A stretch of 64,000 bases of DNA, from the NCBI GenBank assembly GCA_050012175.1, contig JBEKHR010000008.1:90023-154022 (forward strand), written 5' to 3'. The DNA is from CAVROP01 sp050012175 (GTDB lineage: Bacteria > Acidobacteriota > Terriglobia > UBA7540). A program made the translations under genes and the position numbers. Every line of letters begins with the position of its first letter. The stretch's first letter is position 1. The notes beneath the pieces are model-generated. The model saw nothing but the letters and a program-made list of their open reading frames with translations, had not been told where the DNA came from and did no database searches. Below, piece after piece: positions 41,372 to 50,297 of this stretch.

Positions 41372-42421
41372 ATGAAGAAGATTGAAGTCGGCATCCTGGG
41401 CGCGACGGGAATGGTCGGCCAGCGCTTTGTGAGCTTGCTCGAACACCATCCCTGGTTTGAAGCCCGGTGGCTGGCAGCCTCGGAACGGTCGGCAGGGAGA
41501 ACTTATGCGGAGGCTTGCAACTGGCGCTTGCGCGAACCCCTGCCCAAAGCCGCAGGCGAGCTTCCCGTGCATGAATGCAAACCGGGCCACGCGCCGCAGT
41601 TGCTCTTCTCCTCGCTTGATTCCAAGGTTGCGGGTGAAGTCGAAAGGGAATTTGCGCAGGCGGGCCACGTGGTGGTCTCGAATTCCAGCAATTACCGCAT
41701 GGAACCGGACGTCCCCTTGTTGATTCCGGAAGTGAACCCCGAGCATCTGGCCCTGGTGCGAATCCAGAGAAAACGGCGCGGGTGGAAGGGCATGATCGTC
41801 ACCAACCCGAACTGCACGGCGGTCGGTCTGGTGATGTCGTTGGCTCCGTTAGAAAAGGCTTTCGGCCTCGAGAAGGTGCTGATGACCAGCATGCAGGCGG
41901 TTTCCGGCGCCGGTTACCCAGGCGTGCCCACGCTGGATATTCTCGGCAACGTGATCCCTCATATTTCGGGGGAAGAGGAAAAGGTGGAGCGCGAGACGCG
42001 CAAGCTGCTGGGGAAATTCGTGGATGAAACGGTCGAGCCCGGCGACTTCGTGGTGAGCGCCCACTGCAACCGCGTGCCGGTCGAGGACGGCCACACCGAG
42101 TCGATATCGATTTCTCTGAAGTGCAAGGCGTCAGTGGAGGAATTAATTGGGGTGTGGCGGAAATTTCGCTCGCTTCCTCAGGAGCGAGGTTTGCCGTTTG
42201 CCCCCAAGCATCCCATTATCGTGCGCGAAGAGCGGGACCGCCCGCAGCCCAAGTTTGACCTCGCGGTCGAGCACGGGATGGCCATCGTGGTGGGTCGCGT
42301 GCGGCTATGCCCAGTGCTTCAGTTCAAGTACACCGCCCTCAGCCACAACACCATTCGCGGCGCTGCCGGCGCGGCTCTACTGAATGCGGAGTTGATGAAG
42401 TCCGAGGGGTATTTGGATTAG
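41372..42421 (+). CDS. asd: Aspartate-semialdehyde dehydrogenase
   Basis: A 349-residue enzyme that reduces aspartyl phosphate to aspartate semialdehyde with NADPH, the branch point to lysine, threonine and methionine. The nucleotide loop ILGATGMVGQRFV is at the N terminus, the catalytic Cys148 is in NPNCTAVG, and HCNRVPVEDGHTE carries the catalytic His region. The NPNCTA form and length match the archaeal/fungal-type subgroup. The ATG at 41372 starts the Rossmann strand; the upstream open stretch to 41282 contains GTCGA-type repeat and is not coding. It lies 139 bases after the M20 gene. Confidence 0.93.
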   Translation: MKKIEVGILGATGMVGQRFVSLLEHHPWFEARWLAASERSAGRTYAEACNWRLREPLPKAAGELPVHECKPGHAPQLLFSSLDSKVAGEVEREFAQAGHVVVSNSSNYRMEPDVPLLIPEVNPEHLALVRIQRKRRGWKGMIVTNPNCTAVGLVMSLAPLEKAFGLEKVLMTSMQAVSGAGYPGVPTLDILGNVIPHISGEEEKVERETRKLLGKFVDETVEPGDFVVSAHCNRVPVEDGHTESISISLKCKASVEELIGVWRKFRSLPQERGLPFAPKHPIIVREERDRPQPKFDLAVEHGMAIVVGRVRLCPVLQFKYTALSHNTIRGAAGAALLNAELMKSEGYLD

Positions 42422-42535
42422 GCCCCGCAAGGTTGCAGAGGCGAGTTTCGTGAGCGAGCGGTAAGTTGTGGGTCAACCCCCCTCACCCTGAAGCTTATTT
42501 GCTGCCGAAGTGGAGAAAATGGGAGGACGAAGCGA

Positions 42536-42766
42536 ATGAAGTTTGAACGCATAACGATTGACCCCAATGTATGCACCGGGAAACCCTGTATCCGCGGACT
42601 TCGTTTTCCGCTCTCCCGCCTCCTCGGGCTACTCGCTTCCGGTGAGAGCAAAGAATCGATCCTCAAGGCCTATCCTTACCTGGAGGCTGGGGACATCGAC
42701 GAAGCTTTGCGGTACGCTGCGTATCTTGCTGAGGAACCGCATCCGTCTCAGGCCCCTCGGTGGTGA
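42536..42766 (+). CDS. DUF433 antitoxin-like protein, orphan
   Basis: A 76-residue DUF433 protein: ITIDPNVCTGKPCIRGLRFP followed by a winged-helix part ESKESILKAYPYLEAGDIDEALRYA. DUF433 proteins are VapB-like antitoxins and are normally followed by a DUF5615 PIN-like toxin gene. Here no toxin follows; the next start codon, that of dapB, lies directly after its TGA. It is therefore an orphan embedded in the lysine gene group and may have become a repressor or be a relic. A DUF5615 remnant is found at the other end of the window (45-207). Confidence 0.85.
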   Translation: MKFERITIDPNVCTGKPCIRGLRFPLSRLLGLLASGESKESILKAYPYLEAGDIDEALRYAAYLAEEPHPSQAPRW

Positions 42767-43465
42767 ATGATGATCAACCTCGCACTGCTCGGCTACGGGA
42801 AAATGGGCAAGACGCTGGCGCAGCTTGCGCCGCAGAGGGGCTTCGAAGTGCGCTTGGTGATGGATATTGACGTCAACGCGCAAGGCCGGGGCATCACGCG
42901 CGAGAGATTCCAGGGTATCGACGTCTGCGTGGACTTCACCACACCGGATGCGGCTTTCGAGAACATCTGTCGTGTCGCGGCGCTGGGTGTGAATCTCGTG
43001 GTAGGGACAACGGGTTGGCATAACCGGCTGGAGGAAGTGCGGAAGATCATCGAGAGCGCCGGCGTCGGCATGGTTTACGCCGCGAATTTTTCCATCGGCG
43101 TGAATCTGTTCTACCGGCTGGCCCGCGCGGCGGCGGAAATCTTTGCCCCCTTCGCGATGTACGACCCTTACCTCACCGAAGCTCATCACAAGTTCAAGAA
43201 GGACGCGCCCTCCGGCACGGCGCTCGAAATCAAACGCCAGATTCAACCCGAATTCAAAAGCCGCGAGATTCCCGTGACCAGCGTGCGCGCGGGTTACATT
43301 CCCGGCACGCACGAGTTGGGCTTCGACTCCGAGGCGGATACAATTATCCTCCGGCACACGGCCCGCGGCCGCCAGGGGTTTGCTGAAGGCGCCCTCTACG
43401 CGGCACGCTGGGTGGTGGGCAAGAAGGGCTTTTTCAGCTTCGCGGAGGTGTTGAAGCCCAGTTAA
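42767..43465 (+). CDS. dapB: 4-hydroxy-tetrahydrodipicolinate reductase
   Basis: A 232-residue dihydrodipicolinate reductase, the second step of the diaminopimelate pathway after DapA. The N-terminal loop LALLGYGKMGKTLAQL binds NAD(P)H; VDFTTPDA and VVGTTGW follow; the substrate site is EAHHKFKKDAPSGTAL with the catalytic His-His-Lys group; and RAGYIPGTHELGFDSEAD is a family signature. The length is a little below the usual 250-270, mostly from a short linker. The start (ATGATG at 42767) abuts the DUF433 stop, which suggests translational coupling. Confidence 0.92.
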   Translation: MMINLALLGYGKMGKTLAQLAPQRGFEVRLVMDIDVNAQGRGITRERFQGIDVCVDFTTPDAAFENICRVAALGVNLVVGTTGWHNRLEEVRKIIESAGVGMVYAANFSIGVNLFYRLARAAAEIFAPFAMYDPYLTEAHHKFKKDAPSGTALEIKRQIQPEFKSREIPVTSVRAGYIPGTHELGFDSEADTIILRHTARGRQGFAEGALYAARWVVGKKGFFSFAEVLKPS

Positions 43466-43553
43466 AGGCTGAGCCTTTTCATGGAGGATTTCCATTTTGC
43501 GATCCTGACGGAGTTTGAATTCACCCTCAAGGCTAGGAGGAAGAAGGCGGCTT

Positions 43554-43772
43554 ATGAAGACGTTTTCAGCGTACGTCGAATGGGACCCTGAATCGGCGCT
43601 GTATGTTGGGATCGTGCCCGGCATTCCTGGGGCGCATACTCAGGCTGCTACGCTCGACGAGTTGCAGAAGAATTTGAAAGAGGTCCTGGAATTGTGCCTC
43701 CAGGAATACAAAGGCTCACTCGACGAGCTCCCTCACTTCGTGGGGCTGCAGCAGATTGAGGTCCTGGCGTGA
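43554..43772 (+). CDS. hicB: HicB-family antitoxin
   Basis: A 72-residue partial RNase-H-fold HicB protein: FSAYVEWDPESALYVGIVPGI then GAHTQAATLDELQKNLKEVLELCLQE. The usual order is reversed, with antitoxin first. The ATG at 43554 is preceded by AGGAGGAAG and ends overlapping the hicA start by four bases. No separate DNA-binding domain is attached, so regulation would need the complex. The module lies between dapB and dapA on the same strand. Confidence 0.88.
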   Translation: MKTFSAYVEWDPESALYVGIVPGIPGAHTQAATLDELQKNLKEVLELCLQEYKGSLDELPHFVGLQQIEVLA

Positions 43773-44002
43773 GCCGCTTGCCAACGGTCGGCTTCCGGCA
43801 GATGGAGAGGGTTCTTTTCCGTCTGGGCTTTGAGGCCGTTCGCCAGAAAGGCAGCCACGTCTTTTACCGCCAGCCCGACGGGAGGACAACGACAGTTCCC
43901 AACTACCCCGGAAGAAACCTGGCGCGTCCGTTGCTTCGGGAGATCCTCCGCGAGATCGAACTGACGCCGGAGCAGTTTCAGGAGGAGTTGCGGCGGGCCT
44001 AG
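43769..44002 (+). CDS. hicA: HicA-family toxin
   Basis: A 77-residue HicA mRNA interferase with a double-stranded-RNA-binding fold. It has GFRQMERVLFRLGFEAVRQKG, then SHVFYRQPDGRTTTVPNY (the catalytic His), and a C-terminal helix LLREILREIELTPEQF. The GTG start overlaps the hicB stop (GTGA). It would cleave mRNA when free of HicB. The gene appears intact, so the pair is likely functional. Confidence 0.88.
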   Translation: MSRLPTVGFRQMERVLFRLGFEAVRQKGSHVFYRQPDGRTTTVPNYPGRNLARPLLREILREIELTPEQFQEELRRA

Positions 44003-44058
44003 GTTGAACTACTATAAGGTGCAGAAGCCGCCGCTTTCGGTTGTGGCAAGGAGGTCTT

Positions 44059-44964
44059 ATGAGCCTGGAACTTCGTGGTTGCGGCACGGCGCTGGTGACC
44101 CCCTTCAGGAAGGATGGCTCCCTGGACCTTGATGCCCTGCGGCGTTTGGTTCAGTTCCAACTCCGCGCCGGCATCGACTTCCTTGTCCCCTGCGGTACAA
44201 CGGGAGAAACCCCCACGCTCGAGCACGCTGAGTACCTCGCCGTCGTCCGCGCCGTGGTCCAGGAAGTGGCGGGGAGGGTTCCCGTGATTGCGGGAGTCGG
44301 CGGAAATAACACCCGCAAAGTGATCGATCTTGCCGCCGAGGTGCGCGGGCTGGGCGTGCAGGGAATCCTTTCCGTAGCCCCTTACTACAACAAGCCTACC
44401 CAGGAAGGCCTTTACCAGCACTTCCAGGCCATGGCGGAATCTACCGACCTTCCGATCATTGTTTACAACGTTCCGGCACGCACCTCGTCGAATATCGAGC
44501 CCCCCACCGTGGCCCGCCTCTCGAAAATCCCAAACATCATCGGCATCAAGGAGGCTTCCGGGAGTATCGTGCAACAAATGGAAGTCCTTGCCGCCGTACC
44601 GCCGGGCTTCCGCGTGCTTTCAGGCGACGACTCGTTCACCTTCCCGCTCATGGCGCTGGGTGGCGTGGGTATCATCTCCGTCATCTCCAACGAAATCCCG
44701 GGCCAGATGACCAGACTCGCGCACCTGCTTTTGGAGGGAAAACTCGAGGCAGCGCGCCAACTCCACTTCAGCCTGTTGCCCCTGATGCAAGTGAACTTCA
44801 TCGAGACCAATCCCATTCCCGTCAAGGCCGCACTCGCCATGATGGGCATGATCGAGGAAGTTTACCGCCTGCCCATGGTTCCCATGAAACCCGAAAACCG
44901 CGCCAAGCTTGAAAAGGTGCTGGCCGCGCAGGGGTTGCTGCACGACCGCAGAGACGCCGCGTAG
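44059..44964 (+). CDS. dapA: 4-hydroxy-tetrahydrodipicolinate synthase
   Basis: A 301-residue Schiff-base aldolase that condenses pyruvate with aspartate semialdehyde. Family motifs: GTALVTPF at the start, PCGTTGETPTLEHAEY (Thr-Thr motif), PYYNKPTQEGLYQHF, YNVPARTS (Tyr136, Arg141) and the Schiff-base Lys164 in GIKEASGS. The ATG at 44059 has a strong AAGGAGG seven bases or less upstream. It ends the run M20-asd-DUF433-dapB-hicBA-dapA. Nothing is seen in the 115 bases to the next gene. Confidence 0.95.
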   Translation: MSLELRGCGTALVTPFRKDGSLDLDALRRLVQFQLRAGIDFLVPCGTTGETPTLEHAEYLAVVRAVVQEVAGRVPVIAGVGGNNTRKVIDLAAEVRGLGVQGILSVAPYYNKPTQEGLYQHFQAMAESTDLPIIVYNVPARTSSNIEPPTVARLSKIPNIIGIKEASGSIVQQMEVLAAVPPGFRVLSGDDSFTFPLMALGGVGIISVISNEIPGQMTRLAHLLLEGKLEAARQLHFSLLPLMQVNFIETNPIPVKAALAMMGMIEEVYRLPMVPMKPENRAKLEKVLAAQGLLHDRRDAA

Positions 44965-45079
44965 AGAGGATATGTTATTTTACCCCTGGGGAGATCTGTG
45001 GAAGTCGCAGGGCTCTGGCGGCTACAACTTCGCCAATCTGCCCTCCCATGAGTTGGGGGGCTTTGCCCAGCAAGGTCGC

Positions 45080-46114
45080 TCACCATTCATAGAGCCAGAC
45101 ATAGCTCGTGGCCCGGCTGCGCTGCGGCATTCCATAAGCTTTCCCGCCTTTTTCTTCGCCGTTTCGCCAGGCCAGACGAAGCCCCTTTTGAAAGAGAATC
45201 GGGTCCTCCTCATGAAAACGGTAGGCAGAAAAACGGCAAGTGCCGTCGGCGTCTTGCTCTTTGTGCGTTAGGCCGGCGATAGGGAAGTGGTACATGCCGC
45301 GGTTGAAGTAATAGGTGCCAAGGAAGTAGTCCTCGGTTCCCGAGGAGAGCAAAAGGGGCTCTTTTGCGCCATCCAAATAGGCCCTAAGGACGGCTTCGAG
45401 AAAGTTGAAATTCTTGCTGGCGACTGCCAGGGTCACTTGGTAAAGGGCGCCGGCGCGCGATGATTGGCAGATATCGAAAAACTGGAGAGGCTCTAACTCG
45501 ACATTGTCGCGTACTTGGAGCCGCAACCGTGCGTTATCTGGCAGGCGGATATTCCCAAGGAAAACCGGGAGGTTCTCGACTCCCCGGATGATCCACCAGA
45601 ACACTTGCGGTTTCTCGACGCCCGCGCCGAGTTGCCCGGTAACCCGGATGCTCTTACCGAAGGGGATTCGGTAAGTATTATAGAGACCGCTGGGATGGCC
45701 GGTCTTTCCCAGGCGCTCGGAACCCCAGGGGGCGGAGGGATCGCCCCAGCCGATTCCGTGGCCAAGAAAAAGCTCCATATCAATCGAGGGTTTGGTTTCT
45801 CCATCGACATAGAAGCGAATTCGGGTGCGGTCATATCCCGGCCAGTCGCCGCCAAACCACATATGTGTCAAATATCCGGCGCCTTCATGCTGGAAGAGCA
45901 CTACCTCGCGGTCAGGGTAAAGCAGTCCTTCCTTACCGGCGGTCCCAAAGGTTTGGGGGATTACGGCGGATAAGGTGCTCTCCCCTTTTCGCAAAGGGCC
46001 TCCTGAACCTCTCGAAATCCAAATGAGGATAGGAACAGCGGCTACGAATGCTGTTCCCCAGCAGATGGCAAACCGCAAGTTAGTCTTCGCCCCCGCAAGA
46101 GTTGGACTCTTCAT
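45080..46114 (-). CDS. DUF2961-domain protein (GH172-like)
   Basis: A 344-residue protein with an N-terminal membrane or signal segment (ICWGTAFVAAVPILIWI) and a DUF2961 domain: HMWFGGDWPGYDRTRIRFYVDGE, GHGIGWGDPS, LYNTYRIPFGKSIRVT, then SSGTEDYFLGTYYFN with the conserved acidic cluster, and RFSAYRFHEEDPI. DUF2961 proteins form trimers and include glycoside hydrolases of family GH172 that act on fructofuranosides or arabinofuranosides. The ATG at 46114 has AAAGGAG upstream; the longer frame to 46282 is not needed. A secreted or membrane-bound sugar-cleaving role is likely; the substrate is unknown. Confidence 0.85.
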   Translation of the reverse strand: MKSPTLAGAKTNLRFAICWGTAFVAAVPILIWISRGSGGPLRKGESTLSAVIPQTFGTAGKEGLLYPDREVVLFQHEGAGYLTHMWFGGDWPGYDRTRIRFYVDGETKPSIDMELFLGHGIGWGDPSAPWGSERLGKTGHPSGLYNTYRIPFGKSIRVTGQLGAGVEKPQVFWWIIRGVENLPVFLGNIRLPDNARLRLQVRDNVELEPLQFFDICQSSRAGALYQVTLAVASKNFNFLEAVLRAYLDGAKEPLLLSSGTEDYFLGTYYFNRGMYHFPIAGLTHKEQDADGTCRFSAYRFHEEDPILFQKGLRLAWRNGEEKGGKAYGMPQRSRATSYVWLYEW

Positions 46115-46288
46115 TGTAGACTCCTTTGCCGCACGGGAAGCCCACCGCACATCGAGGCCGAGCGGGTTCTGGTGATGCTCGCAGCGCAAATTCACTGGTC
46201 GTAAAAGCTCCTCCTCCGCGTGGGCGGAAAGACAAGAAACTGTGGCCATCAAGAAGGTCAGCGGAAGACAGCGTCTGGACACTCAAGG

Positions 46289-46582
46289 ATGCTCCCCTTA
46301 CTTGCTGTTGTCTCGTTGATTGTCGCCGTCGTCCCATTCTTCGAGGCGATGAGTACGACGAACATGGGTTTGCGAGGTCCTTCCAGCCTGACTTTCTGCG
46401 CCCTCACCTGGCTCTTCGCAATCTTTTCGATCTGGGGTCTGGTGGCGGGGCTGCGCTCGTATTCACTCGAGATGAAACCGGCCGTCCGCCTGCATTCGCT
46501 GCTGGTGGCACTCGCCTGCTGCGGGGTGACTGCCTACCTCGCTTACTGGCACATCATCGGCCTGCGCCTCTGGGCATGGTAA
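46289..46582 (+). CDS. Small membrane protein of unknown function
   Basis: A 97-residue protein with three predicted helices: LLAVVSLIVAVVPFFEAM, FCALTWLFAIFSIWGLVAGL and SLLVALACCGVTAYLAYWHI. I do not recognise the family. The ATG at 46289 follows AAGG closely, and an earlier start at 46220 would add a polar leader. It is divergent from the DUF2961 gene and convergent with the protease gene, which fits a real small gene, but the evidence is mainly its hydrophobic pattern. Confidence 0.5.
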   Translation: MLPLLAVVSLIVAVVPFFEAMSTTNMGLRGPSSLTFCALTWLFAIFSIWGLVAGLRSYSLEMKPAVRLHSLLVALACCGVTAYLAYWHIIGLRLWAW

Positions 46583-46672
46583 ACACGAGAGCCGTCGAGG
46601 GCCGGTGATTCTGGTCCTGCGCTTTGGCTTACGCTGGCTGTGTTATCTTCTCCCCGTCGGATCAGCGGATCC

Positions 46673-48130
46673 TCATTCCATATCGACCGCCAGGTACATT
46701 AATTCACCCTGGCGTTCGATCTGCAGGACGACGGAGTCGCCGGTTTTCAGCTTGTCCAGGGCCTGGCGAAGGCCGTCGAGACTGATAATGTCGACGCGGT
46801 TCAGCGCGTGGATGATATCTCCCGATTGAAGACCGGCCTCCACGGTGGCGGCGTAGGCGGCTCGGGCGGCCACGATGACCCCAGAGGCTATGCGAAGTCC
46901 CGGCAGCGCTTCGGAAATATTCTTGTTGATTGCGACCCCCAGGATTCCCAGCTTGGCTATCAAATTCCCTTCGGGATCCAGGTCCGCCACGCGGTGGACT
47001 TCGTCTCGGCGCTCAGCGACCTGGATTTCCAAGATAAGTCTTTGCGAGCCTCGGATGACGTCGAACTTCACGGCTTCGCCACCCTTGCGCAGATACATGA
47101 TGGCGCCAAACTGAGCCAGACTTTCCACCGATCTGCCGTCTACAGCCCCGATTACGTCCTGGATTTTCAGGCCTGCTGAGTCCGCCGGGCCTCCCGGGGC
47201 GATGTCTGATACGATGACACCATGATCCTGCGCGAGTCCCAGCCCCGCAGCCAGTGCAGGGGTGACGGTCTGAACATTGATGCCGATCTCGCCGCGATGC
47301 ACGTGCCCATACTTGCGCAGTTGTGGGTAGGCGAACTTCACCACGGAGCTCGGAATGGCAAAGCCCAAGCCTTCACTTCCACCACCCTTCGTCAGAATGA
47401 ATGTGTTGATCCCCACGATGTTTCCTTCCACGTCCACGAGCGGGCCGCCGCTGTTGCCCGGGTTGATGGGAGCGTCCGTCTGAATATACACCATCGGGCG
47501 GTCGGGATCGGGTTGGCGGGCGACGGAGCTGACCACCCCCATAGTCACGGAGTTCTCTAGCCCCTCGGGGCTGCCAAAAGCCAGAACCAACTGACCCTTC
47601 CGGAGCGCGGCATAGTTACCCAGTGGGAGCGCCCGTAATCCCTCAGCCTCAACTTTCAGAAGTGCGAGGTCGATGTCTTTATCCAAACCGATGATGCGCG
47701 CATCAATAGCGGGGGCGGGAGGTCTGGTCGTCGAGCGAGGTGACCCGCTGGCCGTTTGCGAGGGTATGATCACCCGAACCCGTTGCGCCGCTTCCACCAC
47801 ATGAGCATTGGTGATGATGTACCCACTCGCGTCAACGATCACGCCGGAGCCGGTGATGTGCTGCTTGGCGATCAACGCGGTAGCGGTTGCCCCATCCTCT
47901 TCCACAGGTCCGAAACCCGTCACAAGTATTTGCACCACCGAGGGGGAAACTCGCTTGGCCAGCGCCTCGAAGGAGTCGCTTAATTGGCGGAGAATATCCG
48001 GTGCTTCTTTTTCTGGGGGTGCTTGGGCCTGGAGCCCGGTTGTCAGCAGCAGACACGCGGCGGCCAGAATCCAGTTCACCAACCTTCGCCTTCGGCGCGG
48101 ATTTGAATTGGACATGGGTTGATTGTTCAT
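46673..48130 (-). CDS. HtrA/DegP-type serine protease with two PDZ domains
   Basis: A 485-residue periplasmic protease. After a basic N terminus and signal helix (WILAAACLLLTTGL) comes a trypsin-like domain with the catalytic triad His110 (ITNAHVV), Asp154 (DIDLALL) and Ser227 (GNSGGPL). Two PDZ domains follow, about 280-365 (GIVIS-like stretch HGVIVSDIAPGGPADSAGL) and 390-480 (GVIVAARAAYAATVEAGLQSGD). It would degrade misfolded envelope proteins. AGGAG lies about 13 bases ahead of the ATG at 48130; a second ATG at 48115 is possible. A loop between His and Asp is longer than usual and rich in Ser, Thr and Pro. Confidence 0.92.
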   Translation of the reverse strand: MNNQPMSNSNPRRRRRLVNWILAAACLLLTTGLQAQAPPEKEAPDILRQLSDSFEALAKRVSPSVVQILVTGFGPVEEDGATATALIAKQHITGSGVIVDASGYIITNAHVVEAAQRVRVIIPSQTASGSPRSTTRPPAPAIDARIIGLDKDIDLALLKVEAEGLRALPLGNYAALRKGQLVLAFGSPEGLENSVTMGVVSSVARQPDPDRPMVYIQTDAPINPGNSGGPLVDVEGNIVGINTFILTKGGGSEGLGFAIPSSVVKFAYPQLRKYGHVHRGEIGINVQTVTPALAAGLGLAQDHGVIVSDIAPGGPADSAGLKIQDVIGAVDGRSVESLAQFGAIMYLRKGGEAVKFDVIRGSQRLILEIQVAERRDEVHRVADLDPEGNLIAKLGILGVAINKNISEALPGLRIASGVIVAARAAYAATVEAGLQSGDIIHALNRVDIISLDGLRQALDKLKTGDSVVLQIERQGELMYLAVDME

Positions 48131-48223
48131 CTGGACGTCATACTCCTCTCAGAATGGCACTCCAATGGCTTTTTTCAGCAAGCTGCGGACGCGCCTTTCG
48201 CACCGCGCCATTACCCGTTCGAA

Positions 48224-49216
48224 TCAGCTCAGTCGTCCTGGTAGATACTGCCTGAGAAACCGCGCGGCCAGAATAAACCCATCTTTGCGTCCCTGCGCCA
48301 TTTCCGGACCATTGTCGCCGTGCGGAACATCCCAGAACTCATCTTCGTGTTCCACCGCCATTCCGCCCTGGAATCCCGCCTGCAAGAGCACCGTAATGAA
48401 TTTGGGCCAGTCAATCAGCCCCTGGCCGGGAATGCGGTAACGCCACCAGCCTTTTCCGTGGATGCCGACTTTCGCGAGAACCGGTTGGATGATTTCCGTG
48501 TCCTTCGCGTGCACGGCGAGAATCCTGTCGCGGAAGTCCCAGGCCGTCTGGATAGGATCAATGTATTGCCGAACGAGGTGGGAGGGGTCGAATTCCAGGC
48601 CGAAGCGATGACTGGGAACCAGGGCCATCACCTTCTCCCAGGTGGCCGGGGCCGTGGCGAAATTCACATCGCAGGGGTAATTTTCAGGACCTATTCCCAG
48701 GTCCAGCTTTTCGCACACGGGCAGGTACTGCTCGTTCAGGACTTCCGCCAGTTCTTTCACCTGCTCATCCACGGATGCGCCCTTCTTGCCCCCGCTGAAA
48801 GTGCCCACAAACTTGCACCCCAGCCGATGGGCTAACTCCAGGCATCGGATGAAGCGGGCGCGTGTCTGGCGCCGTTCCACAGAATCGGGCGCAAGGTGGT
48901 TCAGCATACATTCGATGCTGATAATGCGCACTCCGGTATCCCGCACGGTGGCCAAGATTTGGTCAATCTGATTGTCGCTGAGCTTGTCGGGATCGAAGAA
49001 ATCATCCAAGTCGACGACCACGCCTTCGTAACCTGCCGAGGCAGCGAACGCCAGCCTTTGGGGTGAATAACGCGTTTTAATCGCCAGCTTCGGGTACTTG
49101 GCGTCGCCCGGGACCGAAGCCGGTGCGCTGCTTTGCGCCACGTTCAGCACGTGGGGCCTGCCCATTGCAACAGCAGATACACCCGCCGCCTTCAGGAATT
49201 CTCGTCGTTTAATCAT
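48224..49216 (-). CDS. Secreted sugar phosphate isomerase/epimerase-like TIM barrel
   Basis: A 330-residue xylose-isomerase-like barrel. The N terminus MIKRREFLKAAGVSAVAMG is a Tat signal (twin Arg followed by x-FL), so the folded protein is exported. The barrel includes GIGPENYPCDVNF, GLEFDPSHLVRQ and VHAKDTEI, with the metal-binding Glu, Asp and His, and a last Glu in AVEHEDEFWD. Such Tat-exported epimerase-like proteins are common in sugar-degrading Acidobacteriota and Planctomycetota, and most have no known substrate. The HtrA gene follows on the same strand after about 90 bases. The 240-base gap upstream shows nothing recognisable. Confidence 0.85.
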   Translation of the reverse strand: MIKRREFLKAAGVSAVAMGRPHVLNVAQSSAPASVPGDAKYPKLAIKTRYSPQRLAFAASAGYEGVVVDLDDFFDPDKLSDNQIDQILATVRDTGVRIISIECMLNHLAPDSVERRQTRARFIRCLELAHRLGCKFVGTFSGGKKGASVDEQVKELAEVLNEQYLPVCEKLDLGIGPENYPCDVNFATAPATWEKVMALVPSHRFGLEFDPSHLVRQYIDPIQTAWDFRDRILAVHAKDTEIIQPVLAKVGIHGKGWWRYRIPGQGLIDWPKFITVLLQAGFQGGMAVEHEDEFWDVPHGDNGPEMAQGRKDGFILAARFLRQYLPGRLS

Positions 49217-49454
49217 AGGATATTGCCTCCATCTTGGTGTAGCCCTGTCTGCCTTTGCCAGCCCTTGAGGCCGGAGCGAATCAAGGCTGAACAGGTTTCA
49301 ATTTGAATGGCAGGAAGGAGCTTATCAAGTCCCGCAGCTTCGTGCCAGCCCCAGCGACCAACCTTTGGCTCACTTTCTTCATCCCTATCCAGGCGAGGAA
49401 TCTTGCAACAAGGTTTGCTGATCGGGTGAAACTAATAAATCTGGCCATTATCCA

Positions 49455-50285
49455 GTGAGTACAGGCTGTTCCAAGATTTTCGGAATATACCTCTCTTTGA
49501 TTCTTGCGGGAACGCTGCCGCGAGCCTGGGGGCAGTCAACGCCAGCAGCCACCGGGAACGACGCAGCTTCCTCCTCGAGCAGACCTTCTATTGTCCGAAA
49601 TGCGGAGCGCCCCATCTCGTGGAAGCTCCTCATCCCAAACATCGTTCACGATCAGAAACCCATCTGGCTGTTTCCGGCAAAGGTGGTTAAGGGACAAGAC
49701 CTGAAGCCGGTTGTGGGCCTGACCCTGGCCACGGCGGGGCTGGTGGCCCTCGATCCGCACGACACACCGTATTTCCGTCGCACTACGAGTTTCAAGGCTT
49801 TCGATAATACCTTCAGCGGCACGAATACTGCGCTGGCTATGGCAATTGGCCCGCTGTCGTTTTACGCTGTGGGGCTGACCAGGCACGACCGATACGCTCA
49901 GCAAACCTCGCTGTTGGCGGGGGAAGCGGTTGCCGACGCGGAAATCCTCACGTTAGTGATGAAGGACATTGACCGTCGCCTGCGCCCCAGCGACATTCCT
50001 CATGGCGATTTTGCCCATACATGGTTCAAATCTCGTGGCCCTCTCATCAGTGGAGCGGGCAGCTTTCCATCGGGTCACGCCATCGCGGCCTTTTCCATTG
50101 CCACAGTTTTTGCGAACCGTTATCACCAGCATCGCTGGGTCCCTTGGCTGGCTTACGGCTTGGCGGGTCTGGTCGGGTTCTCGCGCGTTCCTCCTCAGGC
50201 CCACTTTCCTTCTGATGTTTTCGCAGGCGCGGTGCTGGGTTACGCCATCAGCCATTACGTGGTGTTGCGTCAGCAGGGCAGATGA
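49455..50285 (+). CDS. Secreted PAP2-family phosphatase
   Basis: A 276-residue protein with an N-terminal signal segment (IFGIYLSLILAGTLPRAWG), a Ser/Ala-rich linker, and a PAP2 domain: KDIDRRLRP (KxxxxxxRP), GSFPSGHAIAAFSIA and SRVPPQAHFPSDVFAG, which is the His/Asp block. Central helices place it in or at the membrane with the active site on the periplasmic face. It may recycle lipid pyrophosphate carriers or dephosphorylate lipids. It is followed after 12 bases by a small zinc-ribbon gene. Confidence 0.85.
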   Translation: MSTGCSKIFGIYLSLILAGTLPRAWGQSTPAATGNDAASSSSRPSIVRNAERPISWKLLIPNIVHDQKPIWLFPAKVVKGQDLKPVVGLTLATAGLVALDPHDTPYFRRTTSFKAFDNTFSGTNTALAMAIGPLSFYAVGLTRHDRYAQQTSLLAGEAVADAEILTLVMKDIDRRLRPSDIPHGDFAHTWFKSRGPLISGAGSFPSGHAIAAFSIATVFANRYHQHRWVPWLAYGLAGLVGFSRVPPQAHFPSDVFAGAVLGYAISHYVVLRQQGR

Positions 50286-50297
50286 GAGGCGAAATTC

